Notes: generated by a model not told the origin, from the sequence alone. Positions 45,301-57,349 are shown, numbered from the stretch's first letter. The stretch is DNA of 64,000 bases from Acanthornis magna (GCA_036785705.1 JAWUZG010000331.1:868001-932000), one strand, 5' to 3'. Made by a program: numbers and translations.

Positions 45301-46896
45301 AGGGGCTCCTCACAGCACCGCTCTGTCCCGTCCTGTCCCGTCACGTGCTCCGAGCACAGTGGCGTGGTTGTGTCGCCGCCAGCGCCTATGTCACGACATG
45401 TCACAAAGGGCCCTTGGACACCCTGTTCCAGCTCCATCCCATGCTGCACCATGTCACAAAGGGCCTTTCACACACTGCCGCCTGCCCTGGGGCTGCCCCC
45501 AGCCCTCCCAAAGTGGCCCAGGTTGGAAGGAATCCGTTGCCCCAAGTGTCTAAGGCAGCCCAACAGGAACCTTAGGAATGGCTCAGACAAGAAGCAAACG
45601 CTCCCCTGCTCTGCGGGCTCAGGGCAGCAGAAGAAGCCCCCACGGCTGCCGACGCAGCTGCAGCGGGAAGGGCGCGGGGCCTTCCACAGAAGCTGGCACG
45701 GCCTGCCTGGGACAAGTCCCGGCTGCTGCCCATCCTAAACACAAGGCTGTGACACAGACAGGGAACGTGTGGGCCAGGGCACCAATGATGCTCTGACCCC
45801 TGGGCCCCAGGCAGCACTGAAATCAGCAGGTGCAGCAGAGTCCCCACCCAAGCAGACCTGCCACCCCCGAGCCCTGCCAGTGCCAGTGCCATCTCCTGGC
45901 CCAGAGACCTGTGCCCCCAGGGGTGCTTCACTGCCAGAGGGCAGCCAAAGCCAACATTGGTGCATTGGTATCTGTGCTCCTTCCTGCAGGTGGCTGTTGG
46001 CAGGAGCACCTGCAGCAAGTGGTGGCAACAGTTGGGATCTGCCAGATGATGTTGCGCCTTCCTGGAATGATTCTTTTTCATGGAAGGGATTAGCAGGAGC
46101 ACAAGAACACCATCAGCTGCTGAGTTTCACAGGGCAGAGAGATTCCACAGAGACACTGTCAAGTTTTCTTGGCCTTTCCTGACTGTCTTTCTTGCACTCA
46201 GGAATAAAAAGAATCGGCCCAGCCTCTGGTATTCAGTGCTCCAGTTGCTGCGTGTGTGGCTGTGGCAGCTCCTGTCCAAACACAACTGGGTGCCTGCTGA
46301 GCACGGCAATGGACGGCCACAAACAGGGAGGTTCCGCAGTGAACATCAAGGGAATCACCTGGGGAAGTGCAGGGGGGAGGGATAACTCTGGGAGGAGAAG
46401 CTGTTCTGTGTCTCTGATGATGGTGCCAGCACCCTGAAGGAGCAGCCCAGGGAAGTGCTGGAAGCACAAGTGTCTTGCCCTTTTCTGCTGTCATAGGGAC
46501 ATGGGACAGGCTTGTTGCCACAGGTCCACAAGACCTGATGCAGGAAAAATGCAGGGCCATGCACTGCTGCTAGGGAATGGCCTCCAGCAAGAGCAAAGCA
46601 GGATCCTCTAGCAGCAAAGCCTGTGCCTGTGAACTGGGCCATCTTCTCAGCAGACACCAAAGTGCTTCCCTCCAGCCCTGAACCTGCGCCACAACTGCCT
46701 GCTGTGCTTCAGCACCTGCTGCTTCTTCCTTTGTTCCAAGCAAGTCCAGGATTTCATTTCAAAGTTCGTGCACGAGTCGTCTTGAAGGTGCCTGCATGGA
46801 GGAGAGGGACAGCAGCTGCAGCCCAGGGCTCATGTCCCATCAGAGTCTCTCTCTCACGATGGCACCAATGCCATGGCCTCAGGACGCCTGACTGTG
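45301..46896 (-). other. 5' flank of MROH copy C
   Basis: Matches 36401-37990 upstream of copy B. Similarity ends at the CGCCTGACTGTG sequence, where an LTR begins. No separate gene recognised; presumably contains the promoter. Confidence 0.65.
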
Positions 46897-47986
46897 TGCC
46901 GTGGTTTGACCCTACCCAAATGCCAGGCACCTTTGACATCTGCGCTCTCCACTCTCTCCTCACACACACGCTCTCTCCTCCTCTCCTGCCACAGCTGTGC
47001 AGAGGAGAGACAAATAAAAGTTAGCACACACACACAAAGGGCTCATGAGTTGAGATAAGGAACTGGGGGAGGATGTACTGAGGGCAAAGTACGTTGAAAC
47101 TTAAAAGTTGCAGTGATTTATTACTAACTTAACAGAGTCAGAGGTGGCAAATGAGAAGTAAAAATAACTCCTTAAGACACTGTTTTTCCACTCACTCCCT
47201 TCCCTCCTCCCCACCAGCAGCACAGGGGGACAGGGTATGGGGGTTTGGTCAGTCCATGACAGAGGTTTTCTTTGGCTGCTCAGGGAGAGGAGTCCTCTAT
47301 GTTGCCATGGGGTCCCTCCACAGGAGACAGTCCTCTGTGAACTTCTTTGGCGTGGGTCCAAATCTCAGGAGCAGCAGCCTGCCCGAATCTGCTGCAACAT
47401 GAGTCCCTCATCCATGGGCTGCAGAACTCTGAGGCCAGGCTGTTCCACCCCAGGAGCAAGGCCTTTCTTTCTTCTGGGACTCCCACTGGATCACAGTTTC
47501 CTCCAGGCATCCACCTGCTCTGGCATGGGCAACTCCCCACGGGCTGTGGGTGGATCTCTGCACCCCTCGTGGACTCTATGTGCTGCAGGGGGACAACAAT
47601 CTGCTTCACCATGGTCTTCACCATGGCCGGCAGAGAGTTTTCAGCTCCGGCGCCTGGAGCACCTCCTCCCCCACCTTCTCCACTGACCTTGGTGTCTCCA
47701 TGTTGTTTTCTCTCACATATTCTCTCCTCCTCCTCCTTCTCTGGCTAAAAAGAAGCACGTGCTCACATTGTTTTGATTTCTTCTTAAATATGTTTTCACA
47801 GAGGCGTAACTAACATCTCTAATTGGCCCAGACTTGGCCAGCAGCATGTCCATCATCTTCAGAGCCATCAGAGACTGGCTAAGCTGGACATGGTAAGAAC
47901 TTTCAGAACATTAACACAGAACACACAGGAGCCATCTTTGTGCCCACCCACCCATTAGTGAAACTGGGCTAAGCAAAACCAACACA
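46897..47986 (-). mobile_element. Solo LTR, ERVL type
   Basis: On the minus strand it begins TGTGTTGGTTTTGC and ends GTCAAACCACGGCA, with the CGCCTCTGTGAAAACATATTTAAG promoter stretch near 47770-47805 and AATAAA near 47115. These are features of avian ERVL LTRs. No matching second LTR or internal genes are attached. It lies exactly where MROH-unit similarity ends. Confidence 0.7.
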
Positions 47987-48560
47987 GCTGGTCTATAAAA
48001 TATTGTTCTGATTCACAGAGATCGACTGAACAGTGTGACATTATTAAGAAAGCATTCCTTTATCCCAGGGTGACAGCCTTGCACACGACCACCTCGGCAG
48101 TTTTCTCACGAGTTTCTGGATCCTTTACACTACGACACTTCCTGAATTCCCCCCCAAAGTCCTGCCCACTCCGTACCTCATCCACATGCACTGTCCATTG
48201 TCCAGAACCACAGCCCCTTTTGGGGGTCAGTTCCATGTTGTGGCTCTTGACGCATGCCCAGGTCACACGTGCTGACTTAAGGCTCTCTTATCTTATTGCT
48301 GTGAGGCCCTGGCATTCCTCTTTAGTTAGGCACTGTCCTAACTTCCTCTTATTTCCTTCATTTAGTGTTCTGGGGAGTGCAGGTCCTTGTAACTGGACCA
48401 CGGGTGTGCAGTTTTCACTGATCTTCCCAGTCCCTGGTTCTCTTTGCCCTCAAGCAGTTTCCTGTTGCAGACTAACAGGTAAGCAACTGAGCAAAAAGTT
48501 AAACTTATAGCTATGAAGTTACAGAGTTTAAACAGAACTACAAAATCCAGCAAAATACCA
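47987..48560 (-). mobile_element. Probable second LTR fragment
   Basis: Non-repetitive sequence with U3-like character on the minus strand (GTCACCCTGGGATAAAGGAATGC, TTATAGACC). The unit structure is unclear and no family name can be given. Confidence 0.3.
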
Positions 48561-49278
48561 AATTCTTTGTATAGCTCCTTTCAAAACTTTAGATTTGAAA
48601 TTAGAGGGTGAGGTACTTGGCAAAATTTAAAGCAACATGGAAGGAGCCACAGTCCGAGCCTTGGATCCAGCGCCATCTCAGCTGCTGTGAGCTCCGGGGC
48701 CATGGGACATGTCAGTGTCATACCTGTGTCACAGCCTTTACCTGCCCTGGTCCCTCTCACAGGTGGGGTTTTTGGGGTGCCAGGGGCTTGGCAGCCACTT
48801 TGGGGCTGGACCAGAGGCTGCAGTGGCTGAGGGTGGGGCAGTGACCGCCCCACCTACGCAGACCTTGCCCTGTCCCCCCAAACACACACTCCAGATGTTT
48901 GGGGCCATCCATCATTTCTCTGCTCTCCAGCACTGAGGCAACAGACTCTGGGTACAGCTCAGAGCTCGTGCCCAGGGCAACCACCCCAGCAACAGAGCTC
49001 CATGGAGCTGCTCTCATGAACCCCCAAGAACTGGGGACTGCCCCAAAACCGCCTCCAAAATGTGGGTTGCCCCAAAACCCCTTCAGGAATGTGGAATACC
49101 CAAAAATACACGCAGGAACAGGTTCCCCCTCCCTCCATCATCGCCAGCCTTCGGCTGTCTCATTCCAGACGCTGCCCCACTCTCCCAATCCACACCCCAA
49201 CCCATCCCACCTCTCCTGGACTTCAAGGACCCCTTCCCAAACCCTATTTCCCCCATTCCACCCCTCCCAAAACCCCCT
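48561..49278. other. Unassigned DNA
   Basis: No gene recognised. 49000-49278 is rich in CCCCAAAACCCC-type pyrimidine/A steps. Confidence 0.5.
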
Positions 49279-49919
49279 TGTGAGAAATGAGTGAATGATA
49301 AATGCTGGCTTTCGCATATATGAATTTAATATTTACAAGTGATACTGTACTGTGTAAAAAATAGTGTTAAGGTAAAATATAATCAAGTAGAAACAAGGTT
49401 AGGGTGAACTGTATCTTCGAAATAGTTGTAATATTTTAGAAAATGTAGTAATAAATAATAAAAGGTAATAAATGTCTTTTAAGTTGATAAACCACAGAGC
49501 CAGGGATCAAGAAATGTTAAAGAAACAAAGAAGATAACCACAGGCATCCCAGGAAGTCTGTTATCTTGACTCACACCTCCCAAAGGAACTGTCACCTACA
49601 AATTAAGTTGGAACTCAGGAAACATCGATGGGAGGATTTCTGCCTTCAGTTCTGAGGCAATCCAGAGGGTCCGAGACTCCAAGACAGGCGCTGTGCTAGC
49701 AGAAGGGAGCAAGGATCAGAGGGGGGGAGTTGGGTGAAGTGTAAATTTCCTTCTAGGCTTAATGAATATGTAACAATTAAGACAGTACATAAGCTCACAG
49801 TAAAATGAATGGATTGTGCCTCTGGCAAAATTGCTAAGTGTCCAGCTGTTTTTGCCTTTGCTCTATAAATAAATGTTCCAGATGATGTTGCTAAAATTTC
49901 AGCTTGTGAATTCATTCAT
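49279..49919 (+). mobile_element. Probable solo LTR
   Basis: AT-rich block of about 640 bp starting TGTGAGAAATGAGTGAATG inside CCCCAAAACCCC-type DNA, ending after a TATAAATAAATG promoter/poly(A)-like stretch and CTTGTGAATTCATTCA. Near-inverted TGAATGA termini. No internal genes. Confidence 0.55.
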
Positions 49920-50278
49920 AGTACCATCCCAACCATCCTGCCCCACCCCATGCCCATCTCACCCCTCCTGATCTGCATCCCACTTCACCACATCCCCTTC
50001 CAACCCCATTCCACCCTCAGGGGCTGTGGAATCCAGGAATTTGGGGCTGGCATTGAGTAGGTTTCAGTGGCACTGAGTGGTTTTGAGGTGACAGGTTGAT
50101 CCCTCTTGTATTTAGGAGTGCAAAGCAATGGAGAAAACTACACCAAACACCCCAAAAATCCCCAAATACTCCCAAATATTTCTCCGAATCCCAGATTCCC
50201 CCCAAACATTAGTAAAGAGGAAGGCTTTAGATGTCTTTGATCAATTTGTTAATTTTTATCCCAGTTCTGTGCGTTCTG

Positions 50279-50332
50279 AATAAATGAAAGAGAATGAAAA
50301 GAAATTTGAGGCAAAAAAAAAAAAAAAAAAAA
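50279..50332 (+). repeat. AATAAA followed by a poly(A) tract
   Basis: AATAAA at about 50279, then about 20 uninterrupted A from 50313, on the + strand. This looks like the 3' end of a reverse-transcribed insertion. The source sequence is not recognised. Confidence 0.5.
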
Positions 50333-50335
50333 GGA

Positions 50336-50713
50336 TCACCAGCCAGGTGTCTTCCCAATGTGGGTCCTCCGATGGGCAATGAAGATGGAGCAGAGGATGA
50401 AGCTCTTCCCACACTCGGGACACTCGTAGGGCCTCTCCCCGGTGTGGATCCTCTGGTGGCAGATCAGGCTGGAGCTGTGGCTGAAGCTCATCCCACATTG
50501 CCCACACTCGCAGGGCCTCTCCCCGCTCTGAGCCCTCAGGCACCGCGGCGGTTCCGGGGCTTGTTCCCAACAGCTCCGCTCAGCCCTCACGCACCGCGCT
50601 GGGGCCGCCAAGCACTTTTCAGCCCCGGCCGCCCCCACGGGCCGGGCCCCGAGGGTCCCGCTGCCGCCGCCTCGGCCCCACACAGCCCAGAAACACCGGA
50701 AAATCGCTCCCAT
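50336..50713 (-). pseudogene. C2H2 zinc-finger fragment, two fingers
   Basis: The minus strand encodes [25 protein letters not shown] and [22 protein letters not shown], two complete C2H2 fingers joined by TGERPY, then GKTPGW and a stop. Upstream sequence in the same frame is Gly/Ala/Pro-rich and not zinc-finger-like, and the lower end abuts the poly(A) tract. It is therefore a truncated relative of the S1/S2 zinc-finger genes, in opposite orientation. Confidence 0.65.
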
Positions 50714-51326
50714 GCACTAAAATACCTTTCCGTGCGCAGCGAGGGGCGCGGGGGAGCCTTCTGAACTCCCCTGCCCTCAGCCCCTCCCGGGCACGGCCGG
50801 GCATTAGCTCGGCTCCCGGGGCTGTGGCCCGGCACCGGCTGCTGCCACAGGGCACGGGGGTGCCGCACTCGGCCATTAAACCCAACAGATTTGGGGACGA
50901 GGGACAGCCCCAGAAAGCCTCGGCGAGCCCTCGGCACCTTGGAGCTGCACAAGGCCCACAAAGGATGCCCTGCACACAGCGATGGCCCCAGCAGCGGCTC
51001 TGCCCCCAGCACGGGGCTGTGTCCCACACCCCACGCTCCAGCCCGAGCTTTGGGCCGCGGCAGCGGAGCTGCTGCACGGAGCTTCCAGCCCCACCAGCCG
51101 CACCTCTGAGCCCTTGCGACGTGACGGCAGGGACGGGTGTCCGCCGGCGCTCGGGGTCTGTCAGCTTTTGCAATCCAGAGGGATAAACGGAGTCCAAAGT
51201 GGTGTCCATTTCCATCACTTGCCATTTCTCTTTTCCTGTCCATGACGGATTTCACAGAGCTTCCTTTGAGCCCAGAGATTTGGAAAACAAAATTCCCGGC
51301 TGCCCCTGCAGCCCTGCAGCTTTCAC
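50714..51326. other. GC-rich DNA without recognised gene
   Basis: CpG-rich; 51200-51320 may be repeat-derived. No supported coding region. Lies between the zinc-finger fragment and the left edge of S2. Confidence 0.5.
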
Positions 51327-52361
51327 AGCACGGGATAGCCCCAGGGGTGATGTCAGACACAGCCGAGATGGGAATGCCAAAGAACAGGAGGAGGAGTAGG
51401 AGAGGAGGAGGAAGGAGAGAGGAAGGGGAAGCCCAGGTGGGGAGGAGAGATGGAGGAGGGGAAGCGGGAGGAAGAGGAGGGATCAAGGGGGTGGAGCAGA
51501 AAGAGAAGCAGGAAAAGGAGCTGCCACGTGTGTCCATCGCTCTCTTTGTCCGCAACCCTCGGCCCCGGGAGCATCGCCCCCCGCATCCCGCAGGTGACCG
51601 GGCAGGGGGAGCTCGCCCCAAAGATCTTGGGCGGTGCGTGGGGTTCTTTTTGGGAGGGGGGGATTTTTGGACCTTGTAGGACTCCAGAACCGAGCCCCAA
51701 ATATCTTTGGTTGATCCTGGGAGGCTTTGTTTGGTTTTTTTTTGTGGGGGAGGGGGCGCATGTTTGGATGTTGCAGGACTCCAAATGTGAGTCGCAAATG
51801 GCCTTGGGGGGATATTGGGGAGTCCCCGGCACGCGGATTTTTGGGGTTCTTACTGGCGGCTGGCGGGAGAAGTGGGATGGGGTGGGCTGGGGCCCGGGCA
51901 GGGTGGGATGTGGATTGGGGTGTGGGCTGAAGTGTGGGGGAGGGGGATGGGTGGGCTGGGGCCTGGGATGAGGCAGCCGAAGGTTGGGGGTGATGAAGGC
52001 GAGGGTACCCTAATCCTTCGGGGGTGGCAGTGGCAGCGGGGGACACGTGTCTCCGGCAGCTCTGGAGCCCAGCTGCGCCCCCCTGGGCCCTAGCGGCGGC
52101 GGGAGCGGAATTTGGGGAGGGGGAGGTGTGGGGCGGGCAGGCCGGGCCCCCCCGCTGGGCGCTGTCCCGTTGGGGCCGAGTGCGGGGGGAGCTGTCCCGC
52201 GGGGCCCGGCCCTGCCCGGGCACGGCTGATGCCGCCCGCCCGCGCTCCGCACTGCTCCGGCCTGGTGCTCGCAGTGCCGCGCGGGGCGGGGCCGCTTTGG
52301 GGACCCCCCCAGGGCAGAGCGCGGCTGCTTTGGGGCTCTGGGCAGCTGCCCGGCGCTGGGC

Positions 52362-52423
52362 ATGGGCCGTGTGGGGGCAGCTGGGGCCGTACTGGTGGTG
52401 CTGGCAGTGCCCCCGGCCGCGGG
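52362..52423 (+). pseudogene. MHC class II beta leader exon (exon 1), isolated, S2 copy
   Basis: MGRVGAAGAVLVVLAVPPAAG followed by a GTGAGC donor. Three codons shorter than the S1 copy, in frame. As in S1, no class II beta-1 exon follows on this strand. Confidence 0.7.
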
Positions 52424-52977
52424 GTGAGCGGGGGGCGCGGTGAGAAGGGGGGCGGGGGCTGGGACCCCAAACGGAGCAAAATGGGGATTGGGACCCCCAA
52501 AGCGGGCAGGAGGTGCCTGGAAGCCCCAAAACCAAGCATGTGGAATGAGGGTTTGGGGATTGAGGGGGCTATGGTGAAAGGGACAGAAGAACAGGGGGAA
52601 AGAGGGGTCTGGGACCCCCAAAGAGAGCGGGAGGGGGATGGGGCACAGAAATTGAGTTGGGAGGGGTGTGTGGATTGGGAAAAGGATGGGAGAGAGGAGG
52701 AGAGGGGAGGGAAAGGTGGGGTTGGGAGGGAAGAAGGGCGGTTCCATGGGGGTCCAGCCCTGTTCCCCAGCACTCGATCCCCGGAGCAATTCCCGGGGGC
52801 TCTGGGGGAGGTGGATCTGCCCCGGAGGGGTCCCCAAGCCCTCTGTCCATCCCTGTAGCTGATCGGGGGGATCCCCCCTCCCAGCAGCCTGTGCTGCAGC
52901 AGCCGTGGTGCAGAGGACAGTGGGGAAGGTGGGTCTGGGGTGGGAGCAGAGGAATAGCAGGAAGAAGAGGAGAGAGA

Positions 52978-53008
52978 GTGGAGGAGGAGGAGGAGGAGGA
53001 GGAGGAAA
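52978..53008. repeat. (GGA)n microsatellite
   Basis: About nine GGA units within the diverged internal duplication of S2; not expanded in S1. Confidence 0.85.
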
Positions 53009-53927
53009 AGGAAAAGCAGGAGAACCATGAGGTTTCACCACTCACTGCGTCGGCAGCACCCCCGGCTCCAGGATCATTGCCTCCCCACGTTCCACAGGTG
53101 ACCAGGGAGGGGGAACTCACCCCAAATCTATCTGGGTGTCTTCAGGATGGTTGTTTTTCTCTGGAGGTGTGTTTGGAACTCACAGATTCTAGAATTTAGC
53201 CCCAGATATCATTGCATGTCCCTGGTGAGGATTTTCTTTATCAGAGGGAAAATTTGGATCTTGCAGGACTCCAAAACTGATCCATAAAAGCATTTTGGGA
53301 AATATTGGGGAGGCATCCATGTGGGAATTTCCCAGTATTGGTGGGTCAGGACATTGGTTTTGCGGATGTCCGGGAGAGCCGGGGGGGTGGAACGCAGGAC
53401 TCCCGGAGTGGAGAGAGCAGAGAGGGGCAATAGCGGAGCTGGGGGACCCCCGGCAGCCTGGAGGGGTGGGGGAGCCTGGAGATGAGGCAGGGCCAGGACA
53501 CTGTGATGCTGAAAGGGGTGGCGGAGAGAGGGGGAAGCCCCGAGTGCCTGGAGTGGGGGGAGCCTGAAGAGGGGGACCCTGGGAGCCCTGGGAGCCAAAG
53601 CAGCATCAGGGAAGAAGGGACCTCTGGGACCAGCGAAACCCCACGGCATCCCTAAGCAGGAGCCCGGAGAAGGGGGATCCCCAGGACCCATGGGAGCCCC
53701 ATCAGCTTTGAGAAGGGGGAACCCCAGCACCCCAAAGACAGGAGACTGGAAAAGGGGAACACCTGGGAGGCTATTATTGGGGTCACTCTTGATTTTTGGA
53801 GGATTTTATAGACACAAAACACCCAGTGACTTCTAGAGCTGGACTTGGGCAGGAGGAACCCCCAGCACAAGGCACTCACACTTCTTTTCCCCCAAACCAG
53901 GATTTCCCTTTCCCAAACCTTGGCTGG

Positions 53928-55170
53928 ATGGAGAAGGAGGCTGTGAGGAAGAGGAAGATTCCCCAGGACCTGCAGGCAGGTGAGGAGGAAGTCAGTGCCC
54001 CTTTCCCCCTCTCTTCTGCTCCATGTCCCAGCTGAGCATCGCCCCCGGCTGCAGGACAACCCCGCTGCCGACACTGTCCTGCAGGGACAGACTGGGGCAA
54101 TGTCCTTCCCCTTCCCTGTGGCACGGAGGCAAATCCCATCCTCTCCTTGTGCTTCCTCCCCAGGCAATGAGCTGCAGATGGAGACCAGGGAGGGCAAAGC
54201 CTTGGGGCAGAACTTCGTGGAAGAGGCCGTTTTGAGTGACTCCATGGCACAGGAGTTGAAGAGGGAGGAAAAGTCCCAGAGATGCCGCACAAGGAGGGGC
54301 TGCAAACCCAGGCCAGGGCACTCTGAGGAGGAAACACCCACCCTGTGCCAGGAAGGTGTCTGGAGCTTCAGGCAGAGCTTGGCCCTGGTGGTCCCTGAGC
54401 AGCTCCATGATGGGGAGAAGCCCTACAAGTGTGGGGAATGTGGAAAGGGCTTCCGCTGGAGATCCCACCTGATGGTCCACCAGAGGATCCACACAGGGGA
54501 GAGGCCCTACGAGTGTCTCGAATGTGGGAAGAGGTTTCCAACCAGCTCAGATCTCCTCAAGCATCAGCGGATTCACAGAGAGGAGAGGCCCTTCCGCTGC
54601 CCCGACTGCAGGAAGGGCTTCAAGTACAACTCCACCCTCATCACCCACCAGCGCATCCACACAGGGGAGAGGCCCTACAAGTGTGGGCAATGTATGAAGA
54701 GCTTCAGCCACAGCTCACACCTGATCCGCCACCAGATGATCCACACAGGGGAGAGGCCCTATGAGTGTTCCAAGTGTGAGAAGAGATTTCAGACCAGCTC
54801 CCATCTCCTCAGGCATCGGCACATTCACACAGAGGAGAGGCCCTTCTGCTGTCCTGAGTGCAGGAAGGACTTCAATGACAATTCCACCCTCGTCATCCAT
54901 CGGTGTATCCACACAGGGGAGAGGCCCTATGAGTGTTCCGAGTGTGGGAAGAGGTTTCAGAGCAGCTCAGATCTCCTCAGACATCAGCGGATTCACACAG
55001 AGGAGAGGCCCTTCCGCTGCCCTGACTGCAGGAAGGGCTTCAAGCACAACTCCCACCTCATTGTCCACCAGCGCATCCACACAGGGGAGAGGCCCTATGA
55101 GTGTCCTGAGTGTGGGAAGAGCTTCTCCAGGAGCTCTTACTTGATCGAACACCAGCGGAGCCACCGGTAA
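53928..55170 (+). CDS. C2H2 zinc-finger protein, 9 fingers (S2)
   Basis: Likely nuclear DNA-binding regulator. Two coding exons, 53928-53979 ([18 protein letters not shown]) and 54164-55170, join in frame to 352 residues. The N-terminal region is charged ([23 protein letters not shown]). Nine tandem fingers of C-x2-C-x12-H-x3-H form follow, from [10 protein letters not shown] at about 54421 to [20 protein letters not shown], with TGERPY and TEERPF linkers; all nine keep their zinc ligands. Start chosen at the ATG after a CCAAACCAG acceptor and before GTGAGG. No KRAB domain is visible; upstream exons may exist. A decayed tenth finger (CPDCGKTFVHCS, His to Pro) follows the stop. Probably intact and functional. 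Confidence 0.85.
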
Positions 55171-55689
55171 GGGAAGCCCTGCGAGTGCCCTGACTGTGGG
55201 AAGACCTTTGTACACTGCTCCAACTTCATCACCCCTCAGACGACCCACATTGGGCAGAGCCCTGGTGACCCACACTCCTGGTGACCAACACTGGGAGGAC
55301 ACCTGGCTGGTGGCTTCCAGGTCCTCAGATTCCCTGTAGCCACCTGGGCAAACGCAGGGGCAGGAACATCCATCGGGACTCAGATTGACATCAAAAATTC
55401 ACTGGGAAGAGCTGATTTATTGATGTTGCACCTTGAAAAAAAATCTCACCTGCTGTGTTCAGTTGTTTCTTCTGGTGGCATCAAGCAACACTGGAGGATC
55501 TTGGTGTTCTTTTCCAACCTAAATAATTTCCTTCTTCATTTTGTCAAAACAACCAAAATTGGGGTAAAAATAAATGAAACGAAGAGATCTAAAGCTGCAC
55601 CATTTTCCTGGGATTTGAGGGTGAATTTGGGGTTCATCGAGGGTTTGGTTGTTCTGGGGCTGCCCAGGCCAGAGGACTGTGCCATGAAC

Positions 55690-55886
55690 TCATAGTTGTG
55701 GCAGCAGAACGTGTCCACTTGAGCCCATCTGTTCTCCAGGAATTCTGGTTGTCTGTCCCAGTCCCTGGCCTGGGTCTCCCCATTTGGGGTGTGCCCCCCA
55801 AAGTTCCAAAATCCCTGCTGAAGTGCCTGTGCCGCTCACAGCTGTGGATGTTCCTGTCCACCAGCCTCTCCTGGTCAGTGCCATGG
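55690..55886 (-). pseudogene. MHC class II beta exon 2 remnant, inverted, S2 copy
   Basis: Same fragment and orientation as 13729-13924: DQERLVDRNIHS and, in a second frame, QPEFLENR and DTFCCHNYE. The same frame break is present, so it was already dead before the duplication. Confidence 0.75.
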
Positions 55887-56221
55887 GGGCTGGTGGGGGG
55901 GAAATGGGGATCCTGTGGGGATTGGGAGGGCCTTTTGTGGTTCTTGGGGATATCTGTGGTGCTGAGACGGGTCTTGGTGGGGTCTGTGAGGGAGGTTTCG
56001 GGTCCTGGCTGGGGTATGTGGCCTGTAGAGGACTTGAGTGGCTCTTGGGGGAGATGGGAAAGGGCTTTTGGTGTCTCTTGGGGCCATTTATGTGTCACGG
56101 ACTGACTTTGGGGGATCCTAGGGGGAGCTATGAGGTGGTTTGAGGGGTTCGGCATTGGCTCTGGGGCTGGGAAGGGGTTTCAGGGCAGTTGTGACCCCCA
56201 GACTCCCAAAGCTGCCACCAG

Positions 56222-56466
56222 ACCCTGCCCCCAAGATGCTGCCAGGAGTTTGAGGGCTCCATGTTGGGGTTCCTCCTCCTGGTGCTGCGGGAGAAGGTGA
56301 GGGGCTGTCCCCAGGGGTCGTGTGTGTCCCCAGACCGTGTGACCCCCCCATGCCAACGTCCCCCCCTTTTCCCTCCCCACAGGGCTCCTGACCCAGCTCC
56401 TGCTGCCCCCAGGAGGGAATTTTGGGGAGGGGGCAGAGGGGATGCACAGCCCCGCCGGGGGATGAG
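56222..56466 (+). pseudogene. Possible MHC class II beta transmembrane/tail remnants, S2 copy
   Basis: KMLPGV then a stop, then MLGFLLLVLREK before GTGAGG; a following CCCACAG acceptor leads to a short tail-like exon. Better preserved donor than in S1, but still frame-broken. Tentative. Confidence 0.4.
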
Positions 56467-57345
56467 CCCGAGCCAGCGCCCTTTGTTTAGCTCCAAGCTG
56501 GGCTTGGGGCCGCAGCAGGAAGAGGTCGATAGGAAGCAGCTCCTGCAGGTGGGACAGTGCTTGGGCTCAGGGCAAGGTCCTGCCCTGCACACCTGGCTCA
56601 GGTGTGACACTGCCCCGCGAAGGGAGCGCGACATTGCCATCCCCACGGCTCAGGGCTGGGAGCAGCACTTGGAGCACGGACATGGAAATCCTGGGAGCAA
56701 CTGGGAGCACCCTGAGGCCGTGAATTATGCCCCAGCACCGCCTTTGCAGGCCAGCCCTGGATGTGAGAAATGCTCCATAGGCCTGGGCCTTGAGCAACAG
56801 CCCCTGGGCTCAGCTCCTGTGCAGCTGATCACAAACACTGTCTGCTCCCAGGCACTGCTGCTGTCCAACGAGCTCCTGCTTGCTTTAGGAGCAGCCTTAG
56901 CAACTGTTTTTCTTCCCTCAATGGCACAGCATGGCTGTTGTCACAGTGTCAAAGCAAGCTGTTGATGCCAAGTGCGGCCAGGATGAGCCATTGCTGTGCC
57001 TAAAGCCCATCTCTTGGGGCCCTATCAAGAGCGGTGCCAAATGAGCCCTTGGAGCTGTCGTGGAGCAGCGACCTCCCTCTGAGTGGGGCCTCTGGGAGCC
57101 GGGAACTCTCCCGTTTGCTGCACTCGGGGCATCCCCGAACAACGAGGGAGCCTGGGCCGATCCCCCACTCCTCGAGGCTCAACCCTTCGCCCGCTGGGGA
57201 GATGCAAAAGCATCGGGAGTGAGCATTTCCCTGCCCTGGAGGGGAATTTCTGACAGGCACTGACTCTTTGTGTCTGTGTGCACACACGTGTGCCTGTGCT
57301 CTGGCAAATGGGGCAGAAATGCTGCTCTTGGAGGTGTTGCAGTCC
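56467..57345. other. Conserved S1/S2 stretch without recognised gene
   Basis: Counterpart of 14508-15385. An open + frame covers most of it but no domain is identified. Confidence 0.5.
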
Positions 57346-57349
57346 CTTG

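Noticed and set aside
43971..45575. 534-codon + strand frame including GGGAT-encoded repeats
   Set aside because: Antisense to the MROH copy C N-terminal modules and the microsatellite; repetitive translation is a by-product.
47101..47813. Several open frames of 80-150 codons inside the ERVL-type LTR
   Set aside because: LTRs are non-coding; the frames overlap on both strands and carry no retroviral domain.
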